This document shows, in pieces, positions 31,999 to 39,782 of a stretch of DNA of 64,000 bases. Location: the IMG/VR virus record IMGVR_UViG_3300035113_000077, positions 1-64,000 of that record, one strand, 5' to 3'. Source of the stretch: a virus. The position numbers were made by a program, and so were the translations under genes. The notes beneath the pieces were generated by a model. That model was not told the origin of the DNA, did not search any database, and worked only from the letters and a program-made list of their open reading frames with translations. Positions within the stretch are counted from its first letter, which is position 1, and every line of letters begins with the position of its first letter.

Positions 31999-33122
31999 TA
32001 GTTTGTCCTCCTACTAATTAATAATTCAATGTTTCCAGCTTTAACATAAGAACGATTCTCTTTATCAAAACTCCAGTGTATCTTTTCACCAGTTAATGCT
32101 ATAACTCCTAGCACCCCAATTACTCTATCAAATGGTAGATCAACAGAAAAATCATAAGCAATTTTTTTCTTCAATTTTATCTTATCTCGAAACATCGTAT
32201 GACCAAGTGGAATAATTGTCTCCAGTTTACTTGATCCTTTTTTTCCAGTCAATGTTAAGACCCAATCCAATCTTCTAACTGACCCAAGGTATCCTGCTAG
32301 TCTTTCAATTACTACTCCATAGCTTTTAGCATCCACTACAAAAGCTAGCTTAGAGTTTTTCTTTTCAGTGCTAATTAAATTATCAATTCGTTTATATGGA
32401 AATTTCTTTTTAGCTTCTACTGAGATTGTTTCCCAGACTTTACCTATCCCAAAGTCAAGAATCACTTCATGTTTGGTAGCTTCTACTCCTACTAGCTTTG
32501 GATTGGCCATTAAATCAATAATGAATAATGGTAGTGGAATTGGTTCATTTAAAACTAATTTACTTTTAACTTCAGCACGAATATTTAATACTCCAGTAGT
32601 TGCGTAGAGTACGATATTCTTTCCACTACGTCTTGCATATACACAATTCTTTTCTGGTTCAGACGTTGATTCTTCTGCACAATGTTTTGCAGCAATCAAT
32701 AGAGTATTTAATTCTTTTTCTGTCTTAACTTCATGTCTAGTTGTCTTTCCAATGTCTTCATAGCCAGCTTTTGAATCAGCACAAGTAAGTTTAGCTTTTC
32801 TATTGCCATTTACAATGGTTAGTTCTTTTTTACCTGACTTTATAAATCTAAAATCTGACTTTGACTTGATATTCTTAGCAGCAGAAATGAAAGGATCAAA
32901 CAATCTACGATCTATATAAATATCTTTTTCAAATGGCCAATCACCATTTCCTTTTATTTCAGTATAGCCAGATACTTCCGATGCCATCATCATCTTTACT
33001 TTATTCTTTTTACCAGAAACTTTTATAAACTCTGAAGTAATGATTCCTGGTCTAGATGGAATCATTGATAAGACTTCTACTACATTTATAATCTCATCTC
33101 TTTTTATTGACCATTCACTCAT
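31998..33122 (-). CDS. Putative sliding clamp (DnaN-like)
   Basis: 374 aa from the ATG at 33122 (MSEWSIKRDEIINVVEVLS; GGATGGAA upstream). Length and the regular beta-alpha layout in three repeats match a bacterial beta clamp: an N-terminal helix, strands around IYIDRRLFDPFISAA, ELNTLLIAAKHCAEE in the second repeat, and SYGVVIERLAGYL in the third, ending VKAGNIELLISRR. It lies directly upstream of the polymerase and the genome encodes a clamp loader, which supports the call. The similarity is structural in pattern, not motif-based. Confidence 0.6.
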   Translation of the reverse strand: MSEWSIKRDEIINVVEVLSMIPSRPGIITSEFIKVSGKKNKVKMMMASEVSGYTEIKGNGDWPFEKDIYIDRRLFDPFISAAKNIKSKSDFRFIKSGKKELTIVNGNRKAKLTCADSKAGYEDIGKTTRHEVKTEKELNTLLIAAKHCAEESTSEPEKNCVYARRSGKNIVLYATTGVLNIRAEVKSKLVLNEPIPLPLFIIDLMANPKLVGVEATKHEVILDFGIGKVWETISVEAKKKFPYKRIDNLISTEKKNSKLAFVVDAKSYGVVIERLAGYLGSVRRLDWVLTLTGKKGSSKLETIIPLGHTMFRDKIKLKKKIAYDFSVDLPFDRVIGVLGVIALTGEKIHWSFDKENRSYVKAGNIELLISRRTN

Positions 33123-33330
33123 AGTCTTTCCATCCATCTTCATACTGTATATCCCAGTGTTCGTCTATGAAAAGAAGTTTATGTTCATTTGAACTATCAG
33201 TTCTATGTTTTTGAAGAAAATCATTTAATTTTTTCATGATATTATCTTCAATAAGATATATGTAATCACTTTGACCAATCCATAATTTTTCTTTACAAGA
33301 TGTACAAACAATATCTGTTGTAACGCTCAT
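33115..33330 (-). CDS. Small Cys-containing phage protein
   Basis: 71 aa. VCTSCKEKLWIGQSDYIY has one CxxC pair and LWIGQ, then HEHKLLFIDEHWD-type residues (NEHKLLFIDEHWDIQYEDGW) that may supply more metal ligands. It overlaps the clamp-like gene by 8 bases. No function is assigned. Confidence 0.65.
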   Translation of the reverse strand: MSVTTDIVCTSCKEKLWIGQSDYIYLIEDNIMKKLNDFLQKHRTDSSNEHKLLFIDEHWDIQYEDGWKDYE

Positions 33331-33738
33331 TTATTTGCCTTTCATTGCTTCCTTCATCCGAGTAAGAGATTCTCTCCACATTCCATGTCTTTTAACTATG
33401 TCAATAAACTCTTCTACTTCGTGATGGAATAGCTTAAATTGAGTTCCTTTCTTTGTTTTCTTACGTGCCATGTGTCTGAGTTCGTGGTCAACTAAAGCTT
33501 TCTGTCCTTTGTGACCTAGACCAGCCCATTCATCAGCATTGAATGTTAAAACATAATCACCATCTACTCCTGCTTTTCTTGCTTTCTTAGATACTAATGC
33601 CATAGTACCATATTTGTCCCATTTACCAGTACGCATTAGAATAACAATTTTAGCTTTACGGAATTTAGAATAGTACTTATGTCTAATATCTTTTACTAAT
33701 TTAGTTACTTCACTTGGTGCTTTGAAATAATCTGTCAT
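33331..33738 (-). CDS. Putative phage zinc metallopeptidase
   Basis: 135 aa. LVDHELRHM carries HExxH (H-E-L-R-H), the zinc-binding and catalytic motif of gluzincin-like peptidases. FHHEVEEFIDIVKRHG near the end gives further His/Glu ligands. The layout, about 130 residues with DYVLTFNADEW before HELRH, fits the phage metallopeptidase family seen next to replication genes. Its target is unknown. It overlaps folE by 4 bases. Confidence 0.75.
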   Translation of the reverse strand: MTDYFKAPSEVTKLVKDIRHKYYSKFRKAKIVILMRTGKWDKYGTMALVSKKARKAGVDGDYVLTFNADEWAGLGHKGQKALVDHELRHMARKKTKKGTQFKLFHHEVEEFIDIVKRHGMWRESLTRMKEAMKGK

Positions 33739-34379
33739 AACAGTGAATTCTCCTTACTTTTTGCTCCATCAAGAAATTCATACTTTGTTCTTTCACTATC
33801 TAAAAATGTTCCTCTCAACGATACTGTTCTAGTATATGAACCAGATTTCTTAACCCCACGAGCGCACATACAAAAATGAATAGCTTCAATTACTACTCCA
33901 CAACCTTGAGGATTAACTACTTCATTAAATATGTCTACAATCTGATCTGATAACTTTTCTTGTATCTGTAGCCTATGAGATAGAATTTCTGTCATTCTAG
34001 GAATCTTTGATAGCCCAACTATTTTACCATTTGGAATATAACCAAAATGAATCTTGCCCGCAAATGGGGCTATGTGATGAGCACAATGGCTAATGAAGGC
34101 TATATCGTTCACCCATATCATTTGATTATACTTTGATTCTTCAAAAGAAGCAGATAGTACACCTTTTGGTCCCGGGTCTGCTTTATAACCATTTATATAC
34201 TCATGCAAAGCTTCAACAAATCTATTAGGAGTATTTACTACATGATCATCTTTTAGTTCTAGTTCTTTACAAAGTTTAGTTATCCCTAAACTAATTAAAG
34301 TTTCCCAACTAAAACTTTCTAATAAGTGTGTTCCCAATTTTAACCCCCCCCCCCCCTCAATTATACTAATATTTCCCAA
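33735..34379 (-). CDS. folE: GTP cyclohydrolase I (FolE)
   Basis: Up to 214 aa. HCAHHIAPFAGKIHFGYIP, then GKIVGLSKIPRM and HFCMCARGVKKSGSYTRT carry the Cys/His zinc ligands and the substrate loop of FolE, which turns GTP into dihydroneopterin triphosphate, the first step towards folate or 7-deazaguanine. There is no ATG: the frame opens with TTG at 34379, or with TTG at 34337 just after a run of 13 Gs (34356-34344) that could itself act as ribosome site. The run makes the frame sensitive to slippage. The neighbouring DpdA-like gene supports a deazaguanine role. Confidence 0.9.
   Translation of the reverse strand: MGNISIIEGGGGLKLGTHLLESFSWETLISLGITKLCKELELKDDHVVNTPNRFVEALHEYINGYKADPGPKGVLSASFEESKYNQMIWVNDIAFISHCAHHIAPFAGKIHFGYIPNGKIVGLSKIPRMTEILSHRLQIQEKLSDQIVDIFNEVVNPQGCGVVIEAIHFCMCARGVKKSGSYTRTVSLRGTFLDSERTKYEFLDGAKSKENSLL
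34344..34356 (-). repeat. Thirteen-base homopolymer (poly-G on coding strand)
   Basis: Thirteen consecutive C on the plus strand, G in the transcript, near the 5' end of folE. It is remarkable in a genome of roughly one third G+C. The length may vary by slippage, or may be miscounted. Confidence 0.9.
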
Positions 34380-35356
34380 TTTGCTTTTTTATAAGTTAAA
34401 TCAATAAATTGATCTAAGTGATTGTAAATCCAAGCGTTGTAAACGCAGCGTTCAAATATTGATGTTCTCAACTTATCAAAATCAAACCCAGCCTTATCTA
34501 CAGAGTCTTCAATTTCTCGTCTAATTGATTTTGGCATTCTGTTATATGTTACAGGATTGCCAGTTTGTCTTTCGCTAACGTGAATTGATCGCATTACACT
34601 TCTATCATTATCTGGAACTAGAATCATTCCGAAGGCAGCTGTCTTAGCCCATGTTGCACTATCTACACTCCACCAAGGAAATTCTAGCATTGAAGAAATA
34701 TAAGTGAACGCGAACCCATGACAGTTAACTTTGTATTCTTCAGCAATTCTAAATATCTTTTCAAAGAACTTTCTTTTAGGTAGAAATCCACGTCTCTTAG
34801 CTGGATAGGCGCCGATGCATATGAGTTTGTATCCTTCGTCGCAGTATCTTTTGAAAAAATCTAAACTCATATCTCCATGATACACAGGTGCTGGTCTAAT
34901 TCCTTTTTTCTCTAGGTACTTTTGCATATCCCAAATTATATCGCAATCTTTTTTATAATCAAAATTGCAGTAGACATCCCAATGTTTACTATCGCTCTTT
35001 ACAAAATCTATATACTGCTTTACTGTCTTATTCTTCTGTTCTTCGAATTCTTGTTCTGTCAGAATCTTTTTATTTGCTGATAGTTTACCACCTTGCTTTC
35101 TTACAAACTGATAGAATGAGAATGCAGAACTATCCATAAATATTCCAACATTCTTAGCTATAGCTGCATCATACATTTCTCTTATTTTCTCTTGATAGTA
35201 AAATGCACCCGGGCAGACATATGCAAAATTTAAGCAACGATATTTTGTTCCAGACCGTTTTATCCAGTCTAGCTCAAATTCGTAGTTCCGATTTTTATGT
35301 TCCTTGAGTACAGCACGAAATCCACTCAAGTACATTCTAGGCAATTTAATTTTCAT
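34361..35356 (-). CDS. DpdA-like tRNA-guanine-transglycosylase-fold protein
   Basis: 331 aa. It has a TIM-barrel layout with VGIFMDSSAFSFYQ at about 71-84, where TGT and DpdA enzymes have an active-site DSGxF. Then come PAPVYHGDMSLDFFKRYCDE, YKLICIGAYPAK and CHGFAFT, strands typical of TGT. DpdA enzymes insert 7-deazaguanine bases into DNA. FolE, the first enzyme of that pathway, is the next gene, overlapping by 19 bases. QueC, QueD and QueE are not in the window and may be elsewhere or host-supplied. A tRNA enzyme is an alternative. Confidence 0.65.
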   Translation of the reverse strand: MKIKLPRMYLSGFRAVLKEHKNRNYEFELDWIKRSGTKYRCLNFAYVCPGAFYYQEKIREMYDAAIAKNVGIFMDSSAFSFYQFVRKQGGKLSANKKILTEQEFEEQKNKTVKQYIDFVKSDSKHWDVYCNFDYKKDCDIIWDMQKYLEKKGIRPAPVYHGDMSLDFFKRYCDEGYKLICIGAYPAKRRGFLPKRKFFEKIFRIAEEYKVNCHGFAFTYISSMLEFPWWSVDSATWAKTAAFGMILVPDNDRSVMRSIHVSERQTGNPVTYNRMPKSIRREIEDSVDKAGFDFDKLRTSIFERCVYNAWIYNHLDQFIDLTYKKANWEILV

Positions 35357-35613
35357 GGTCTATCATGATCTCTAGCCACTTTTTGCCCAGTAAATACATT
35401 ATGAGAATCTTTCATTTGTTGCATCATTGGATTTGTAAGATTTCTAATTTTATTAAATAGATTGTTCCAAGTTTCAGCTTTGTAGGCCTTTGTAATATGC
35501 TGAACAATAGTACTTCCAACTTCATAACTACTTAAACAATTCAGTAATTCTATTTCATCATTTTCTAGTTCTAATGATAAACTAAATTTTATTTCTTTTG
35601 CTTCTATTTTCAT
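35353..35613 (-). CDS. Hypothetical phage protein
   Basis: 86 aa from the ATG at 35613 (MKIEAKEIKFSLSLELEN), which overlaps the thyX stop as ATGA and has CCGGAG upstream. It has an N-terminal beta strand followed by helices (VGSTIVQHITKAYKAETWNN). It overlaps the DpdA-like gene as ATGA. Function is unknown. Confidence 0.65.
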   Translation of the reverse strand: MKIEAKEIKFSLSLELENDEIELLNCLSSYEVGSTIVQHITKAYKAETWNNLFNKIRNLTNPMMQQMKDSHNVFTGQKVARDHDRP

Positions 35614-36476
35614 ACTAACTCCGGATGGTTTGGTTTGAAATCTGTAACATATTCTTTTGGAAGTAAGTGACGATATGATCTCCACCCAATGTACTTAGCA
35701 TATCGTTCATTATCACCCATTGCTTCACAAACATGTTCGAAAGGACTAGCGTGCATTGGAGTAGAATTAGCTAGACGTTCAAATAGTTTTACGTCTTCAG
35801 CAAAATCTCTTTTTCCTTCTTGAGTCAAGTAGGATGTTCTAGCACAGCGACCAATTGAAATTCGTTGCCTAGTTAACCAAAGATCATGAACCATTCTTAT
35901 TTGTAAATCTTCTTCCTGAGTAATATAAGGTGTATGCCAATCACCTTTAACTAATTCTTTTGGAGTTGATTTGAAATAAGCAAGTTGAGCCATATAAGCT
36001 TGATCTGCAATTGCTTCTGCTGCATCAGGATGGCATCTAAGAGCAAAGTAATTTGACCAAGCACCCCAGTCTCCAGTTACACAAACTGTAATCCACATCC
36101 AAGGTTCTACTAATCTATTCACCAATTGCTTATGAACATTTAGCCCATTTTTATCAGCTAAAAATTTAGCCCAACTAATAGCATTATCTCTTGCTTCTAA
36201 CCAAATACCCTTAGCTTCTTCATAATCTTTTCCTTTCAAAATTTCTGAATGTTGCATTCCCTTTTGATTTATTCCAAAAGTTCTAGGAATGTAAGGGTCA
36301 ACAATTACTCGTTTCAACATTGTTTCAAAAGGAATAGCTCTACTACTAGAGGCGTTACGAGCAAACATACAATGAGTATTAAACTCTGCATGAATAATTC
36401 TAGGGTGGGTTAGTTGCATCGTAGTTAAACGATGTCCATTACAAATTGAATCGGCAAGTATTTTAGCTTCGTACAT
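35610..36476 (-). CDS. thyX: Flavin-dependent thymidylate synthase (ThyX)
   Basis: 288 aa from the ATG at 36476, with GGAAGGAAG upstream. The ThyX motif RHRxxSxNxxSxR appears as THCMFARNASSSR at 34-46, and the phage-type C-terminal half includes GRCARTSYLTQEG and HASPFEHVCEAMG. The enzyme makes dTMP from dUMP with FAD and NADPH. With dCTP deaminase it supplies thymidylate for an AT-rich genome. The length is greater than the usual 220-250 of bacterial ThyX but normal for phage versions. Confidence 0.88.
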   Translation of the reverse strand: MYEAKILADSICNGHRLTTMQLTHPRIIHAEFNTHCMFARNASSSRAIPFETMLKRVIVDPYIPRTFGINQKGMQHSEILKGKDYEEAKGIWLEARDNAISWAKFLADKNGLNVHKQLVNRLVEPWMWITVCVTGDWGAWSNYFALRCHPDAAEAIADQAYMAQLAYFKSTPKELVKGDWHTPYITQEEDLQIRMVHDLWLTRQRISIGRCARTSYLTQEGKRDFAEDVKLFERLANSTPMHASPFEHVCEAMGDNERYAKYIGWRSYRHLLPKEYVTDFKPNHPELV

Positions 36477-36777
36477 TTTGTTTTCTTCCTTCCAATCGTT
36501 CAATTCGTCTATTCAAATACCAAGCTGCTTTTTTCAAGTCTTCAATCGTTTTAACTTTTTGTTTCTTACCTGCTCTAGCAATATACTTCACTGCATTGCC
36601 AAGATTAAAATCAAAGTCTAATCCCCAAGCCTCCAAAACTTTTATAACTTCATAAGTAGTGTCGCCACCATAATGGTTAGGATGATTCACCCATTCTTTC
36701 CTCCTATTCTTTCTTGAATTGGATGTTACTGACTTTGATTGAACCATCTCTTTCTTCATAGTGCCATGTTCTGCCAT
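36463..36777 (-). CDS. DUF3310-domain protein
   Basis: 104 aa from the ATG at 36777, with GGAGAG 6 bases upstream. Residues 30-100 match DUF3310: VNHPNHYGGDTTYEVIKVLE, then NLGNAVKYIARAGKK and DLKKAAWYLNRRIE. This family is related to T7 gp1.7 and to nucleotide-processing enzymes. It overlaps the gene upstream by about 74 bases because its polar leader lies within that gene's end. A later start is possible. Confidence 0.85.
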   Translation of the reverse strand: MAEHGTMKKEMVQSKSVTSNSRKNRRKEWVNHPNHYGGDTTYEVIKVLEAWGLDFDFNLGNAVKYIARAGKKQKVKTIEDLKKAAWYLNRRIERLEGRKQNVRS

Positions 36778-36952
36778 AGTGCTCTCCACTCCTCAAAATT
36801 TTAATTAACCTCTGCTCACCAGTGCTACCAACTTTTCTACATAGCTTTTTAATTTTCTTAAATGTTGTGCCCACCATTGCCAGAGAAAATGCTTTATAGA
36901 TCAATGAAGTAGAATGGGCCATTGGATTTCCGGGAAATCGTTTACGACGCAT
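36704..36952 (-). CDS. Small basic hypothetical protein
   Basis: 82 aa, basic (FKKIKKLCRKVGSTGEQRLI). The C-terminal half (RTWHYEERDGSIKVSNIQF) is beta-like. The gene overlaps its neighbours on both sides, 11 bases with the zinc-finger gene and about 74 with DUF3310. No family is recognised. Confidence 0.6.
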   Translation of the reverse strand: MRRKRFPGNPMAHSTSLIYKAFSLAMVGTTFKKIKKLCRKVGSTGEQRLIKILRSGEHYGRTWHYEERDGSIKVSNIQFKKE

Positions 36953-37184
36953 ACTTTTCGACCCTCACATATAATCTGCATATTTTTCTATCTTGGCATA
37001 TTTTACTACACACTAAAGAATGTTTATCATACTGATCTATTTTTCCGAAACAAACTGTTTTGTCTTTTTTGGCTTCATTATAACAACTACTACAAATACA
37101 AGTCGATGGAAAGAACTTCAAATCTTTAAAGTCTTGTTCAGAGAATTTCTCTTCACACAAAACACATTGGAAGACTTTAGTCAT
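36942..37184 (-). CDS. Small multi-Cys zinc-binding protein
   Basis: 80 aa. Cys pairs CVLC, CICSSC and SLVCSKICQDRKIC give eight Cys suited for two zinc ions. The pattern FQCVLCEEKFSEQDF resembles a phage or HNH-associated zinc ribbon. The start overlaps the HNH gene's stop by 4 bases. Confidence 0.65.
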   Translation of the reverse strand: MTKVFQCVLCEEKFSEQDFKDLKFFPSTCICSSCYNEAKKDKTVCFGKIDQYDKHSLVCSKICQDRKICRLYVRVEKYAS

Positions 37185-37729
37185 CTTCGTAACCAGGTAT
37201 TAAAATTTACAACATCACATATTACATTTTTATGTACTTTAAATAACTTAGCTAATCTAGTTTGTGTATACTTTCCAGTAGCATATAGCTTTCTAATTAA
37301 TTTAACTATTTTCCAAGTTAATTTTGCATTACCATTATTTTCACCAGTGTGATCTTTACCATACATCGGATTATTTTTACCACTTCTATTTGTAACTGTA
37401 TTTCCAATTTTAACTCCATTTCTAACAGCATGTCGCATATTTTCACTACGATTACACCACTCTAAATTCTTATAGTGGTTATCACTTTTAATTAAATTCT
37501 TGTGGTTAACATGTGGTCTTTTTCTTGTTTTTCCATCAACAAAAGTTACAGCTATTAACCTATGAACATATAATACTTTTCTTACGCCACCATCTGTTTT
37601 TGCAAGTACTTGTATATAACCAGTCTTAGTAACATACTGATTCTTTATAACTTTGGTTACACTATTACGTATATACTTACCATTTTTAGTTGCCTCAACT
37701 TGATAGCCAGTAACTTTATACCATTTCAT
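37181..37729 (-). CDS. HNH homing endonuclease (NUMOD-HNH)
   Basis: 182 aa. An N-terminal NUMOD4-like part (KWYKVTGYQVEATKNGKYIR), the HNH core (LYVHRLIAVTF, PHVNHKNLIKSDNHYKNLEW) and a C-terminal helix-turn-helix (QTRLAKLFKVHKNVICDVV) are present. It is related in sequence to the HNH gene at 22050-22568. It is inserted between the sigma-like gene and a zinc-finger gene, with no flanking duplicate that I can see. Confidence 0.9.
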   Translation of the reverse strand: MKWYKVTGYQVEATKNGKYIRNSVTKVIKNQYVTKTGYIQVLAKTDGGVRKVLYVHRLIAVTFVDGKTRKRPHVNHKNLIKSDNHYKNLEWCNRSENMRHAVRNGVKIGNTVTNRSGKNNPMYGKDHTGENNGNAKLTWKIVKLIRKLYATGKYTQTRLAKLFKVHKNVICDVVNFNTWLRR

Positions 37730-37731
37730 GC

Positions 37732-38349
37732 TTATAACTCTACAAAATTAAATTCCGGTAGCCTACTTACAACATCATTTCTAATCTGTACACAATTCAT
37801 TAGCTTTCGACAATCAGTTCTATCTAAGCCATACTTAGCTGCTAACTGTTTGAATTCTACTTTGTCCTTTCTAAATCTAACACTATGAGTATGTATCTTC
37901 GTGGCATCCATTTGCAGGAACCACCTTCTCATCGACTCTCTTAGATTGTCGCTAGCATCATTATATGCTTCAAGGAATGCCCTGCGTATATGTTCGCAGT
38001 CTTCAGCAGCTTCTTCCTCTTTTGAAACATCATGACCACCTAGCAACATGTCTTCTATCATTAGGTCATTAGCATCGAATCTCTTATTTGCATTTAATGT
38101 TTCAGCGCACCGATGATAGAAGTTTTCAAGCTTTGTCCACAGTATAGTTGTTAGCTTTCCTTTCTTTGGATCGAATCTTCCTTTTGCTAAAAACTTTGTT
38201 GTTACAAATATTCCATCTTGTATCATATCGCTAATTTCGATATAGCATCTAGTCTTTGGTGGTAATTTCTTCCATGACTCTATAGCCTTTTTTGCAATCA
38301 ATCCTTTTACAGCATTTATATCACTATCAGTCACAAGTTTTACCTTCAT
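37732..38349 (-). CDS. Putative sigma-factor-like protein
   Basis: 205 aa. CYIEISDMIQDGIFVTTKFL, then RFDPKKGKLTTILWTKLENF follows sigma-70 region 2 (DxxQeGxxxLxxAxxxFDPxKGxxFxTY). FKQLAAKYGLDRTDCRKLMN near residue 167 is a candidate region 4 helix-turn-helix. Small sigma factors of this kind drive middle or late transcription in phages. The gene starts a unit after a clear extended -10 promoter candidate. Target promoters are unknown. Confidence 0.6.
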   Translation of the reverse strand: MKVKLVTDSDINAVKGLIAKKAIESWKKLPPKTRCYIEISDMIQDGIFVTTKFLAKGRFDPKKGKLTTILWTKLENFYHRCAETLNANKRFDANDLMIEDMLLGGHDVSKEEEAAEDCEHIRRAFLEAYNDASDNLRESMRRWFLQMDATKIHTHSVRFRKDKVEFKQLAAKYGLDRTDCRKLMNCVQIRNDVVSRLPEFNFVEL

Positions 38350-38383
38350 TTCGTTTGCTACCTTTGTTACTAGATTTAATTAA

Positions 38384-38413
38384 ATTATACCAGTTATTAT
38401 AAATGGTAGCCAA
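38384..38413 (-). promoter_or_regulatory. Extended -10 promoter candidate
   Basis: The coding strand has TTGGCT (38413-38408), 18 bases, then TATAAT (38389-38384) preceded by TGG, giving an extended -10 TGGTATAAT. It lies 35 bases before the start of the sigma-like gene in a 102-base gap. A sigma-70-type host promoter is likely. Confidence 0.6.
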
Positions 38414-38451
38414 GTGATTGTCGAGTGTTATATTGTGGGATATTTTACAAT

Positions 38452-39411
38452 CTAGGGAAGTACGCATATTTCCTGCCTCCTATCAAATATCTCATCTAAC
38501 TCAAATTTTACTAAGTATTCTAAAGTTTTCCGATAGTTGTATAAATTCCAGTTTTGTCTATTCAGTCCTTTTTCATCCAGTTCTCGCATAATGTCTCTTA
38601 TGAGTCTATTTATTTCATTGGATAATCGAGGACTATCCACTTCAGTAATAATCTTACACAGATGATAGTTCTCATGCACTTGATACCACAACGATGCAAA
38701 TCTATCACTATGTAAATTAAATGGTTCTTTAGAATGCATGTGAAAGAACTTCAAGCTAGGGTCTAATCCAGACTTCAATAGCTTTACTGCTGTCTTAGCT
38801 CCAATGCCTTTTATTATGTTACTTATATTGTCGCTCTTATCTCCACAAAAGGCTCGCATCTTTCTATAGTCTTCTGGCTTAACTCCCCATCGTTTCTCTA
38901 CATACTTAGGAGTTATAATTGTTCCTTTAACTCCACTTCTCCCCTGAGCAGCCCAAATCACAATCTTATCTGAAAGTAGTTGTTGAAAGTCTCTATCTCC
39001 ACTATAAATGATTACTTGAGTTTCTTTATCTGCAATATAGGTAGCTAGTATTCCGATCAAGTCATCAGCTTCCAGCTTAGGAACTTCAAAATTCCAAATT
39101 CCCATCGTTGTCCATAGTTCTTTGAAAATTGGAATCTGAGAATTTACTATAGTTCTAATCTTGCTTAGATGAGCACGATTGCCTTTGTATTCTTTCTTTC
39201 TGCCTTTTGTTAGTTCATGTCTCCATGTTTTTCCTGCACCATCCCACACTATAATCATTGGAATGTAGTTTAGTTTTCTTTGGAGACTTAGTAACATATT
39301 TGTGGCCCCAAATATAACTGATGTCGATTGTCCATGGCTAGACAAAGCAGAATGAGTGAAATGTGACCTATATGCTAAATTTCTGCCATCAACTAGAAGT
39401 ACTTGTTTCAT
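38452..39411 (-). CDS. Flap endonuclease / 5'-3' exonuclease
   Basis: 319 aa. Metal-binding acidic residues occur at Asp8 (LLVDGRNLAY), EADD 114-117 and SGDRDF 137-142, followed by FCGDKSDNI and the helix-hairpin-helix IKGIGAKTAVKLL. This is the PolA N-terminal/T4 RNase H family, which removes RNA primers. It complements the polymerase at 28838, which lacks this domain. Confidence 0.9.
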   Translation of the reverse strand: MKQVLLVDGRNLAYRSHFTHSALSSHGQSTSVIFGATNMLLSLQRKLNYIPMIIVWDGAGKTWRHELTKGRKKEYKGNRAHLSKIRTIVNSQIPIFKELWTTMGIWNFEVPKLEADDLIGILATYIADKETQVIIYSGDRDFQQLLSDKIVIWAAQGRSGVKGTIITPKYVEKRWGVKPEDYRKMRAFCGDKSDNISNIIKGIGAKTAVKLLKSGLDPSLKFFHMHSKEPFNLHSDRFASLWYQVHENYHLCKIITEVDSPRLSNEINRLIRDIMRELDEKGLNRQNWNLYNYRKTLEYLVKFELDEIFDRRQEICVLP

Positions 39412-39782
39412 CTTGGTAACTTCGGATGTTCATTAAATTCAATAACTAAGTGTAAGTACTTTCCAATATTACTTCTTAATTCTTCCATCAAGTCATGGCC
39501 ACCAATAATTAAGTCTTCATCTGTCCAAAGATATCCTGTTATATCGCTGTAGGCCATACAATATGTTACTTCACCCATTCCGTATAGTTCTTTCAAAAAT
39601 TCTTCTTCTGGGTTTTCTACTGGTTCATCACTTATGTAATAATGTACTGATAAATAATTTCCATTTTCTCTAATATCTGATTCTATAGTTTCAGCTAAGA
39701 TTTCATCATTTAATTTCAAAACTTCTGTTTCAGTATTATTTCCTTCTACTAATATTCCTTTGTATATCTTTTCAACTGACAT
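39408..39782 (-). CDS. Hypothetical phage protein
   Basis: 124 aa from the ATG at 39782, with GGAG 6 bases upstream. It is acidic. TGYLWTDEDLIIGGHDLMEE and the ending YLHLVIEFNEH resemble a small family that I associate with phage replication regions. It overlaps the primase end by 11 bases and the flap endonuclease start by 4. Function is unknown. Confidence 0.65.
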   Translation of the reverse strand: MSVEKIYKGILVEGNNTETEVLKLNDEILAETIESDIRENGNYLSVHYYISDEPVENPEEEFLKELYGMGEVTYCMAYSDITGYLWTDEDLIIGGHDLMEELRSNIGKYLHLVIEFNEHPKLPR

